Shown in pieces: positions 48,431-60,313 of a stretch of 64,000 bases of DNA (positions are counted from its first letter, which is position 1; every line of letters starts with the position of its first letter). The stretch is from Henricia sp. BOLD:AAB3569 (Eukaryota; Echinodermata; Asteroidea; Spinulosida; Echinasteridae), in assembly GCA_037783545.1 (NCBI GenBank), contig JBBELK010001227.1:95121-159120 (forward strand), given 5' to 3'. A program made the translations under genes and the position numbers. Below the pieces are notes generated by a model. It worked only from the letters and a program-made list of their open reading frames with translations. It did no database searches and had not been told where the DNA came from.

Positions 48431-51102
48431 GCGAAAGTCTGTCAATTTTTTATGACAAGTGCGCAATATAGAGAGTTTAGGGCATGCAAAATTTGAAGTT
48501 CGTCGGAACATTTTTCGACCTCCAAATTTGCCGACGTTTGGACCACACTTTGACCAAATTGCCGAGCCAAACTGCGGTGCGTTAACGACAGTCCGAATGA
48601 CTGAGCATGCGCACAACTCAGGAGTACCCCAAAGAGGTGTGTACAACAGCCACGGTTTGCGTGAGAGCAGTCAGGAAGCCTCAACCCAGTTTTTTCTAAA
48701 CTTTGAAATTTCTCTGCCATTTCCCGGCGAAAGTCTGTCAATTTTTTATGACAAGTGCGCTATATAGAGAGTTTAGGGCATGCAAAATTTGAAGTTCGTC
48801 GGAACATTTTTCGACCTCCAAATTTGCCGACGTTTGGACCACACTTTGACCAAATTGCCGAGCCAAACTGCGGTGCGTTAACGACAGTCCGAATGACTGA
48901 GCATGCGCACAACTCAGGAGTACCCCAAACAGGTGTGTACAGACAGCCACGGTTTGCGTGAGAGCAGTCAGGAAGCCTCAACCCAGTTTTTTCTAAACTT
49001 TGAAATTTCTCTGTCATTTCCCGGCGAAAGTCTGTCAATTTTGTATGACAAGTGCGCAATATAGAGAGTTTAGGGCATGCAAAATTTGAAGTTCGTCGGA
49101 ACATTTTTCGACCTCCAAATTTGCCGACGTTTGGACCACACTTTGACCAAATTGCCGAGCCAAACTGCGGTGCGTTAACGACAGTCCGAATGACTGAGCA
49201 TGCGCACAACTCAGGAGTACCCCAAAGAGGTGTGTACAGACAGCCACGGTTTGCGTGAGAGCAGTCAGGAAGCCTCAACCCAGTTTTTTCTAAACTTTGA
49301 AATTTCTCTGCCATTTCCCGGCGAAAGTCTGTCAATTTTTTATGACAAGTGCGCAATATAGAGAGTTTAGGGCATGCAAAATTTGAAGTTCGTCGGAACA
49401 TTTTTCGACCTCCAAATTTGCCGACGTTTGGACCACACTTTGACCAAATTGCCGAGCCAAACTGCGGTGCGTTAACGACAGTCCGAATGACTGAGCATGC
49501 GCACAACTCAGGAGTACCCCAAAGAGGTGTGTACAACAGCCACGGTTTGCGTGAGAGCAGTCAGGAAGCCTCAACCCAGTTTTTTCTAAACTTTGAAATT
49601 TCTCTGCCATTTCCCGGCGAAAGTCTGTCAATTTTTTATGACAAGTGCGCTATATAGAGAGTTTAGGGCATGCAAAATTTGAAGTTCGTCGGAACATTTT
49701 TCGACCTCCAAATTTGCCGACGTTTGGACCACACTTTGACCAAATTGCCGAGCCAAACTGCGGTGCGTTAACGACAGTCCGAATGACTGAGCATGCGCAC
49801 AACTCAGGAGTACCCACAAAGAGGTGTGTACATACAGCCACGGTTTGCGTGAGAGCAGTCAGGAAGCCTCAACCCAGTTTTTTCTAAACTTTGAAATTTC
49901 TCTGCCATTTCCCGGCGAAAGTCTGTCAATTTTTTATGACAAGTGCGCAATATAGAGAGTTTAGGGCATGCAAAATTTGAAGTTCGTCGGAACATTTTTC
50001 GACCTCCAAATTTGCCGACGTTTGGACCACACTTTGACCAAATTGCCGAGCCAAACTGCGGTGCGTTAACGACAGTCCGAATGACTGAGCATGCGCACAA
50101 CTCAGGAGTACCCCAAAGAGGTGTGTACAGACAGCCACGGTTTGCGTGAGAGCAGTCAGGAAGCCTCAACCCAGTTTTTTCTAAACTTTGAAATTTCTCT
50201 GCCATTTCCCGGCGAAAGTCTGTCAATTTTTTATGACAAGTGCGCAATATAGAGAGTTTAGGGCATGCAAAATTTGAAGTTCGTCGGAACATTTTTCGAC
50301 CTCCAAATTTGCCGACGTTTGGACCACACTTTGACCAAATTGCCGAGCCAAACTGCGGTGCGTTAACGACAGTCCGAATGACTGAGCATGCGCACAACTC
50401 AGGAGTACCCCAAAGAGGTGTGTACAACAGCCACGGTTTGCGTGAGAGCAGTCAGGAAGCCTCAACCCAGTTTTTTCTAAACTTTGAAATTTCTCTGCCA
50501 TTTCCCGGCGAAAGTCTGTCAATTTTTTATGACAAGTGCGCTATATAGAGAGTTTAGGGCATGCAAAATTTGAAGTTCGTCGGAACATTTTTCGACCTCC
50601 AAATTTGCCGACGTTTGGACCACACTTTGACCAAATTGCCGAGCCAAACTGCGGTGCGTTAACGACAGTCCGAATGACTGAGCATGCGCACAACTCAGGA
50701 GTACCCCCAAAGAGGTGTGTACAGACAGCCACGGTTTGCGTGAGAGCAGTCAGGAAGCCTCAACCCAGTTTTTTCTAAACTTTGAAATTTCTCTGCCATT
50801 TCCCGGCGAAAGTCTGTCAATTTGTTATGACAAGTGCGCAATATAGAGAGTTTAGGGCATGCAAAATTTGAAGTTCGTCGGAACATTTTTCGACCTCCAA
50901 ATTTGCCGACGTTTGGACCACACTTTGACCAAATTGCCGAGCCAAACTGCGGTGCGTTAACGACAGTCCGAATGACTGAGCATGCGCACAACTCAGGAGT
51001 ACCCCAAAGAGGTGTGTACAGACAGCCACGGTTTGCGTGAGAGCAGTCAGGAAGCCTCAACCCAGTTTTTTCTAAACTTTGAAATTTCTCTGCCATTTCC
51101 CG
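48431..51102. repeat. D-Y trimer HOR, three copies (890, 891, 891 bp)
   Basis: Trimers start at 48431 (D, Y+K, Q), 49321 (D, Y, P) and 50212 (D, Y, P). Each D unit has gtgtacaacag (one base deleted) and each Y unit gctatatag. The second Y has private cccacaaag and gtacatacag near 49815-49832. The last P unit has the N tract (tttgttatg). Confidence 0.92.
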
Positions 51103-51696
51103 GCGAAAGTCTGTCAATTTTTTATGACAAGTGCGCAATATAGAGAGTTTAGGGCATGCAAAATTTGAAGTTCGTCGGAACATTTTTCGACCTCCAAATT
51201 TGCCGACGTTTGGACCACACTTTGACTAAATTGCCGAGCCAAACTGCGGTGCGTTAACGACAGTCCGAATGACTGAGCATGCGCACAACTCAGGAGTACC
51301 CCAAAGAGGTGTGTACAGACAGCCACGGTTTGCGTGAGAGCAGTCAGGAAGCCTCAACCCAGTTTTTTCTAAACTTTGAAATTTCTCTGCCATTTCCCGG
51401 CGAAAGTCTGTCAATTTTTTATGACAAGTGTGCAATATAGAGAGTTTAGGGCATGCAAAATTTGAAGTTCGTCGGAACATTTTTCGACCTCCAAATTTGC
51501 CGACGTTTGGACCACACTTTGACCAAATTGCCGAGCCAAACTGCGGTGCGTTAACGACAGTCCGAATGACTGAGCATGCGCACAACTCAGGAGTACCCCA
51601 AAGAGGTGTGTACAGACAGCCACGGTTTGCGTGAGAGCAGTCAGGAAGCCTCAACCCAGTTTTTTCTAAACTTTGAAATTTCTCTGCCATTTCCCG
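51103..51696. repeat. X-C pair closing the 11-unit HOR
   Basis: An X unit (gactaaatt) is followed by a C unit with tcaaccc (no O). With 48431-51102 this makes an 11-unit period of 3,266 bp, after which D, Y+K, Q, D, Y recurs from 51697. Confidence 0.87.
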
Positions 51697-53477
51697 GCGA
51701 AAGTCTGTCAATTTTTTATGACAAGTGCGCAATATAGAGAGTTTAGGGCATGCAAAATTTGAAGTTCGTCGGAACATTTTTCGACCTCCAAATTTGCCGA
51801 CGTTTGGACCACACTTTGACCAAATTGCCGAGCCAAACTGCGGTGCGTTAACGACAGTCCGAATGACTGAGCATGCGCACAACTCAGGAGTACCCCAAAG
51901 AGGTGTGTACAACAGCCACGGTTTGCGTGAGAGCAGTCAGGAAGCCTCAACCCAGTTTTTTCTAAACTTTGAAATTTCTCTGCCATTTCCCGGCGAAAGT
52001 CTGTCAATTTTTTATGACAAGTGCGCTATATAGAGAGTTTAGGGCATGCAAAATTTGAAGTTCGTCGGAACATTTTTCGACCTCCAAATTTGCCGACGTT
52101 TGGACCACACTTTGACCAAATTGCCGAGCCAAACTGCGGTGCGTTAACGACAGTCCGAATGACTGAGCATGCGCACAACTCAGGAGTACCCCAAACAGGT
52201 GTGTACAGACAGCCACGGTTTGCGTGAGAGCAGTCAGGAAGCCTCAACCCAGTTTTTTCTAAACTTTGAAATTTCTCTGTCATTTCCCTGCGAAAGTCTG
52301 TCAATTTTGTATGACAAGTGCGCAATATAGAGAGTTTAGGGAATGCAAAATTTGAAGTTCGTCGGAACATTTTTCGACCTCCAAATTTGCCGACGTTTGG
52401 ACCACACTTTGACCAAATTGCCGAGCCAAACTGCGGTGCGTTAACGACAGTCCGAATGACTGAGCATGCGCACAACTCAGGAGTACCCCAAAGAGGTGTG
52501 TACAGACAGCCACGGTTTGCGTGAGAGCAGTCAGGAAGCCTCAACCCAGTTTTTTCTAAACTTTGAAATTTCTCTGCCATTTCCTGGCGAAAGTCTGTCA
52601 ATTTTTTATGACAAGTGCGCAATATAGAGAGTTTAGGGCATGCAAAATTTGAAGTTCGTCGGAACATTTTTCGACCTCCAAATTTGCCGACGTTTGGACC
52701 ACACTTTGACCAAATTGCCGAGCCAAACTGCGGTGCGTTAACGACAGTCCGAATGACTGAGCATGCGCACAACTCAGGAGTACCCCAAAGAGGTGTGTAC
52801 AACAGCCACGGTTTGCGTGAGAGCAGTCAGGAAGCCTCAACCCAGTTTTTTCTAAACTTTGAAATTTCTCTGCCATTTCCCGGCGAAAGTCTGTCAATTT
52901 TTTATGACAAGTGCGCTATATAGAGAGTTTAGGGCATGCAAAATTTGAAGTTCGTCGGAACATTTTTCGACCTCCAAATTTGCCGACGTTTGGACCACAC
53001 TTTGACCAAATTGCCGAGCCAAACTGCGGTGCGTTAACGACAGTCCGAATGACTGAGCATGCGCACAACTCAGGAGTACCCCCAAAGAGGTGTGTACAGA
53101 CAGCCACGGTTTGCGTGAGAGCAGTCAGGAAGCCTCAACCCAGTTTTTTCTAAACTTTGAAATTTCTCTGCCATTTCCCGGCGAAAGTCTGTCAATTTTT
53201 TATGACAAGTGCGCAATATAGAGAGTTTAGGGCATGCAAAATTTGAAGTTCGTCGGAACATTTTTCGACCTCCAAATTTGCCGACGTTTGGACCACACTT
53301 TGACCAAATTGCCGAGCCAAACTGCGGTGCGTTAACGACAGTCCGAATGACTGAGCATGCGCACAACTCAGGAGTACCCCAAAGAGGTGTGTACAGACAG
53401 CCACGGTTTGCGTGAGAGCAGTCAGGAAGCCTCAACCCAGTTTTTTCTAAACTTTGAAATTTCTCTGCCATTTCCCG
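51697..53477. repeat. D-Y trimers, second 11-unit HOR period (six units)
   Basis: D, Y+K, Q, D, Y(c5), P match the first part of 48431-51102 with one trimer fewer. The Q unit has private ccctgcg near 52287 and gggaatgc near 52339. The next D unit is preceded by tcctgg near 52583. Confidence 0.9.
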
Positions 53478-55259
53478 GCGAAAGTCTGTCAATTTTTTAT
53501 GACAAGTGCGCAATATAGAGAGTTTAGGGCATGCAAAATTTGAAGTTCGTCGGAACATTTTTCGACCTCCAAATTTGCCGACGTTTGGACCACACTTTGA
53601 CTAAATTGCCGAGCCAAACTGCGGTGCGTTAACGACAGTCCGAATGACTGAGCATGCGCACAACTCAGGAGTACCCCAAAGAGGTGTGTACAGACAGCCA
53701 CGGTTTGCGTGAGAGCAGTCAGGAAGCCTCAACCCAGTTTTTTCTAAACTTTGAAATTTCTCTGCCATTTCCCGGCGAAAGTCTGTCAATTTTTTATGAC
53801 AAGTGTGCAATATAGAGAGTTTAGGGCATGCAAAATTTGAAGTTCGTCGGAACATTTTTCGACCTCCAAATTTGCCGACGTTTGGACCACACTTTGACCA
53901 AATTGCCGAGCCAAACTGCGGTGCGTTAACGACAGTCCGAATGACTGAGCATGCGCACAACTCAGGAGTACCCCAAAGAGGTGTGTACAGACAGCCACGG
54001 TTTGCGTGAGAGCAGTCAGGAAGCCTAAACCCAGTTTTTTCTAAACTTTGAAATTTCTCTGCCATTTCCCGGCGAAAGTCTGTCAATTTTGTATGACAAG
54101 TGCGCAATATAGAGAGTTTAGGGCATGCAAAATTTGAAGTTCGTCGGAACATTTTTCGACCTCCAAATTTGCCGACGTTTGGACCACACTTTGACCAAAT
54201 TGCCGAGCCAAACTGCGGTGCGTTAACGACAGTCCGAATGACTGAGCATGCGCACAACTCAGGAGTACCCCAAAGAGGTGTGTACAGACAGCCACGGTTT
54301 GCGTGAGAGCAGTCAGGAAGCCTCAACCCAGTTTTTTCTAAACTTTGAAATTTCTCTGCCATTTCCCGGCGAAAGTCTGTCAATTTTTTATGACAAGTGC
54401 GCAATACAGAGAGTTTAGGGCATGTAAAATTTGAAGTTCGTCGGAACATTTTTCGACCTCCAAATTTGCCGACGTTTGGACCACACTTTGACCAAATTGC
54501 CGAGCCAAACTGCGGTGCGTTAACGACAGTCCGAATGACTGAGCATGCGCACAACTCAGGAGTACCCCAAAGAGGTGTGTACAGACAGCCACGGTTTGCG
54601 TGAGAGCAGTCAGGAAGCCTCAACCCAGTTTTTTCTAAACTTTGAAATTTCTCTGCCATTTCCCGGCGAAAGTCTGTCAATTTTTTATGACAAGTGCGCA
54701 ATATAGAGAGTTTAGGGCATGCAAAATTTGAAGTTCGTCGGAACATTTTTCGACCTCCAAATTTGCCGACGTTTGGACCACACTTTGACCAAATTGCCGA
54801 GCCAAACTGCGGTGCGTTAACGACAGTCCGAATGACTGAGCATGCGCACAACTCAGGAGTACCCCAAAGAGGTGTGTACAGACAGCCACGGTTTGCGTGA
54901 GAGCAGTCAGGAAGCCTCAACCCAGTTTTTTCTAAACTTTGAAATTTCTCTGCCATTTCCCGGCGAAAGTCTGTCAATTTTTTATGACAAGTGTGCAATA
55001 TAGAGAGTTTAGGGCATGCAAAATTTGAAGTTCGTCGGAACATTTTTCGACCTCCAAATTTGCCGACGTTTGGACCACACTTTGACCAAATTGCCGAGCC
55101 AAACTGCGGTGCGTTAACGACAGTCCGAATGACTGAGCATGCGCACAACTCAGGAGTACCCCAAAGAGGTGTGTACAGACAGCCACGGTTTGCGTGAGAG
55201 CAGTCAGGAAGCCTAAACCCAGTTTTTTCTAAACTTTGAAATTTCTCTGCCATTTCCCG
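53478..55259. repeat. X-C-Q-T-P-C run
   Basis: Six units of the classes also seen at 44865-46349, with a P unit where that run has V. It is another segment of the C/Q/T family displaced to the right part of the array. Confidence 0.87.
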
Positions 55260-57339
55260 GCGAAAGTCTGTCAATTTTGTATGACAAGTGCGCAATATAG
55301 AGAGTTTAGGGCATGCAAAATTTGAAGTTCGTCGGAACATTTTTCGACCTCCAAATTTGCCGACGTTTGGACCACACTTTGACCAAATTGCCAAGCCAAA
55401 CTGCGGTGCGTTAACGACAGTCCGAATGACTGAGCATGCGCACAACTCAGGAGTACCCCAAAGAGGTGTGTACAGACAGCCACGGTTTGCGTGAGAGCAG
55501 TCAGGAAGCCTCAACCCAGTTTTTTCACAAAACTTTGAAATTTCTCTGCCATTTCCCGGCGAAAGTCTGTCAATTTTTTATGACAAGTGCGCAATATAGA
55601 GAGTTTAGGGCATGCAAAATTTGAAGTTCGTCGGAACATTTTTCGACCTCCAAATTTGCCGACGTTTGGACCACACTTTGACCAAATTGCCGAGCCAAAC
55701 TGCGGTGCGTTAACGACAGTCCGAATGACTGAGCATGCGCACAACTCAGGAGTACCCCAAAGAGGTGTGTACAGACATCCACGGTTTGCGTGAGAGCAGT
55801 CAGGAAGCCTCAACCCAGTTTATTCTAAACTTTGAAATTTCTCTGCCATTTCCCGGCGAAAGTCTGTCAATTTTTTATGACAAGTGCGCAATATAGAGAG
55901 TTTAGGGCATGCAAAATTTGAAGTTCGTCGGAACATTTTTCGACCTCCAAATTTGCCGACGTTTGGACCACACTTTGACCAAATTGCCGAGCCAAACTGC
56001 GGTGCGTTAACGAGAGTCCGACTGACTGAGCATGCGCACAACTCAGGAGTACCCCAAAGAGGTGTGTACAGACAGCCACGGTTTGCGTGAGAGCAGTCAG
56101 GAAGCCTCAACCCAGTTTTTTCTAAACTTTGAAATTTATCTGCCATTTCCCGGCGAAAGTCTGTCAATTTTTTATGACAAGTGCGCAATATAGAGAGTTT
56201 AGGGCATGCAAAATTTGAAGTTCGTCGGAACATTTTTGACCTCCAAATTTGCCGACGTTTGGACCACACTTTGACCAAATTGCCGAGCCAAACTGCGGTG
56301 CGTTAACGACAGTCCGAATGACTGAGCATGCGCACAACTCAGGAGTACCCCAAAGAGGTGTGTACAGACAGCCACGGTTTGCGTGAGAGCAGTCAGGAAG
56401 CCTCAACCCAGTTTTTTCTAAACTTTGAAATTTCTCTGCCATTTCCCGGCGAAAGTCTGTCAATTTTTTATGACAAGTGCGCAATACAGAGAGTTTAGGG
56501 CATGTAAAATTTGAAGTTCGTCGGAACATTTTTCGACCTCCAAATTTGCCGACGTTTGGACCACACTTTGACCAAATTGCCGAGCCAAACTGCGGTGCGT
56601 TAACGACAGTCCGAATGACTGAGCATGCGCACAACTCAGGAGTACCCCAAAGAGGTGTGTACAGACAGCCACGGTTTGCGTGAGAGCAGTCAGGAAGCCT
56701 CAACCCAGTTTTTTCTAAACTTTGAAATTTCTCTGCCATTTCCCGGCGAAAGTCTGTCAATTTTTTATGACAAGTGCGCAATATAGAGAGTTTAGGGCAT
56801 GCAAAATTTGAAGTTCGTCGGAACATTTTTCGACCTCCAAATTTGCCGACGTTTGGACCACACTTTGACCAAATTGCCAAGCCAAACTGCGGTGCGTTAA
56901 CGACAGTCCGAATGACTGAGCATGCGCACAACTCAGGAGTACCCCAAAGAGGTGTGTACAGACAGCCACGGTTTGCGTGAGAGCAGTCAGGAAGCCTCAA
57001 CCCAGTTTTTTCTAAACTTTGAAATTTCTCTGCCATTTCCCGGCGAAAGTCTGTCAATTTTTTATGACAAGTGCGCAATATAGAGAGTTTAGGGCATGCA
57101 AAATTTGAAGTTCGTCGGAACATTTTTCGACCTCCAAATTTGCCGACGTTTGGACCACACTTTGACCAAATTGCCGAGCCAAACTGCGGTGCGTTAACGA
57201 CAGTCCGAATGACTGAGCATGCGCACAACTCAGGAGTACCCCAAAGAGGTGTGTACAGACAGCCACGGTTTGCGTGAGAGCAGTCAGGAAGCCTAAACCC
57301 AGTTTTTTCTAAACTTTGAAATTTCTCTGCCATTTCCCG
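55260..57339. repeat. Nine-unit HOR (2,676 bp), first seven units
   Basis: It begins with a Q unit carrying J (gccaagcc, ttttttcacaaaac), then a P unit with H. The unit starting 55856 has the unique pair cgagagtccgact. The next lacks one base (catttttgacc, about 56237). Then come T, a unit with gccaagcc only, and a P+O unit. The J-H pair recurs at 57936, 2,676 bp later. Confidence 0.87.
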
Positions 57340-58531
57340 GCGAAAGTCTGTCAATTTTGTATGACAAGTGCGCAATATATAGAGTTTAGGGCATGCAAAA
57401 TTTGAAGTTCGTCGGAACATTTTTCGACCTCCAAATTTGCCGACGTTTGGACCACACTTTGACCAAATTGCCAAGCCAAACTGCGGTGCGTTAACGACAG
57501 TCCGAATGACTGAGCATGCGCACAACTCAGGAGTACCCCAAAGAGGTGTGTACAGACAGCCACGGTTTGCGTGAGAGCAGTCAGGAAGCCTCAACCCAGT
57601 TTTTTCACAAAACTTTGAAATTTCTCTGCCATTTCCCGGCGAAAGTCTGTCAATTTTTTATGACAAGTGCGCAATATAGAGAGTTTAGGGCATGCAAAAT
57701 TTGAAGTTCGTCGGAACATTTTTCGACCTCCAAATTTGCCGACGTTTGGACCACACTTTGACCAAATTGCCGAGCCAAACTGCGGTGCGTTAACGACAGT
57801 CCGAATGACTGAGCATGCGCACAACTCAGGAGTACCCCAAAGAGGTGTGTACAGACAGCCACGGTTTGCGTGAGAGCAGTCAGGAAGCCTAAACCCAGTT
57901 TTTTCTAAACTTTGAAATTTCTCTGCCATTTCCCGGCGAAAGTCTGTCAATTTTGTATGACAAGTGCGCAATATATAGAGTTTAGGGCATGCAAAATTTG
58001 AAGTTCGTCGGAACATTTTTCGACCTCCAAATTTGCCGACGTTTGGACCACACTTTGACCAAATTGCCAAGCCAAACTGCGGTGCGTTAACGACAGTCCG
58101 AATGACTGAGCATGCGCACAACTCAGGAGTACCCCAAAGAGGTGTGTACAGACAGCCACGGTTTGCGTGAGAGCAGTCAGGAAGCCTCAACCCAGTTTTT
58201 TCACAAAACTTTGAAATTTCTCTGCCATTTCCCGGCGAAAGTCTGTCAATTTTTTATGACAAGTGCGCAATATAGAGAGTTTAGGGCATGCAAAATTTGA
58301 AGTTCGTCGGAACATTTGTCGACCTCCAAATTTGCCGACGTTTGGACCACACTTTGACCAAATTGCCGAGCCAAACTGCGGTGCGTTAACGACAGTCCGA
58401 ATGACTGAGCATGCGCACAACTCAGGAGTACCCCAAAGAGGTGTGTACAGACATCCACGGTTTGCGTGAGAGCAGTCAGGAAGCCTCAACCCAGTTTATT
58501 CTAAACTTTGAAATTTCTCTGCCATTTCCCG
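57340..58531. repeat. J-containing dimer, two copies of 596 bp
   Basis: Q+J units with the extra change gcaatatatag start at 57340 and 57936. Each ends with the 2-bp insertion cacaaaac, which gives 596 rather than 594 bp. The partner is P+O in the first dimer and P+H with catttgtcgacc in the second. Confidence 0.9.
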
Positions 58532-60313
58532 GCGAAAGTCTGTCAATTTTTTATGACAAGTGCGCAATATAGAGAGTTTAGGGCATGCAAAATTTGAAGT
58601 TCGTCGGAACATTTTTCGACCTCCAAATTTGCCGACGTTTGGACCACACTTTGACCAAATTGCCGAGCCAAACTGCGGTGCGTTAACGACAGTCCGAATG
58701 ACTGAGCATGCGCACAACTCAGGAGTACCCCAAAGAGGTGTGTACAGACAGCCACGGTTTGCGTGAGAGCAGTCAGGAAGCCTCAACCCAGTTTTTTCTA
58801 AACTTTGAAATTTCTCTGCCATTTCCCGGCGAAAGTCTGTCAATTTTTTATGACAAGTGCGCAATATAGAGAGTTTAGGGCATGCAAAATTTGAAGTTCG
58901 TCGGAACATTTTTCGACCTCCAAATTTGCCGACGTTTGGACCACACTTTGACCAAATTGCCGAGCCAAACTGCGGTGCGTTAACGACAGTCCGAATGACT
59001 GAGCATGCGCACAACTCAGGAGTACCCCAAACAGGTGTGTACAGACAGCCACGGTTTGCGTGAGAGCAGTCAGGAAGCCTCAACCCATTTTTTTCTAAAC
59101 TTTGAAATTTCTCTGTCATTTCCCGGCGAAAGTCTGTCAATTTTGTATGACAAGTGCGCAATATAGAGAGTTTAGGGCATGCAAAATTTGAAGTTCGTCG
59201 GAACATTTTTCGACCTCCAAATTTGCCGACGTTTGGACCACACTTTGACCAAATTGCCGAGCCAAACTGCGGTGCGTTAACGACAGTCCGAATGACTGAG
59301 CATGCGCACAACTCAGGAGTACCCCAAAGAGGTGTGTACAGACAGCCACGGTTTGCGTGAGAGCAGTCAGGAAGCCTCAACCCAGTTTTTTCTAAACTTT
59401 GAAATTTCTCTGCCATTTCCCGGCGAAAGTCTGTCAATTTGTTATGACAAGTGCGCAATATAGAGAGTTTAGGGCATGCAAAATTTGAAGTTCGTCGGAA
59501 CATTTTTCGACCTCCAAATTTGCCGACGTTTGGACCACACTTTGACCAAATTGCCGAGCCAAACTGCGGTGCGTTAACGACAGTCCGAATGACTGAGCAT
59601 GCGCACAACTCAGGAGTACCCCAAAGAGGTGTGTACAGACAGCCACGGTTTGCGTGAGAGCAGTCAGGAAGCCTCAACCCAGTTTTTTCTAAACTTTGAA
59701 ATTTCTCTGCCATTTCCCGGCGAAAGTCTGTCAATTTTTTATGACAAGTGCGCAATATAGAGAGTTTAGGGCATGCAACATTTGAAGTTCGTCGGAACAT
59801 TTTTCGACCTCCAAATTTGCCGACGTTTGGACCACACTTTGACCAAATTTCCGAGCCAAACTGCGGTGCGTTAACGACAGTCCGAATGACTGAGCATGCG
59901 CACAACTCAGGAGTACCCCAAAGAGGTGTGTACAGACAGCCACGGTTTGCGTGAGAGCAGTCAGGAAGCCTCAACCCAGTTTTTTCTAAACTTTGAAATT
60001 TCTCTGCCATTTCCCGGCGAAAGTCTGTCAATTTTTTATGACAAGTGCGCAATATAGAGAGTTTAGGGCATGCAAAATTTGAAGTTCGTCGGAACATTTT
60101 TCGACCTCCAAATTTGCCGACGTTTGGACCACACTTTGACCAAATTGCCGAGCCAAACTGCGGTGCGTTAACGACAGTCCGAATGACTGAGCATGCGCAC
60201 AACTCAGGAGTACCCCAAAGAGGTGTGTACAGACAGCCACGGTTTGCGTGAGAGCAGTCAGGAAGCCTCAACCCAGTTTTTTCTAAACTTTGATATTTCT
60301 CTGCCATTTCCCG
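58532..60313. repeat. P-K-Q-N-A-P run
   Basis: Six units. The K unit ends with cccattttttt near 59087. N has tttgttatg. The A unit (gcaacattt near 59776) has a private atttccgag near 59849. The last ends in tgatatttc near 60292. Confidence 0.85.
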
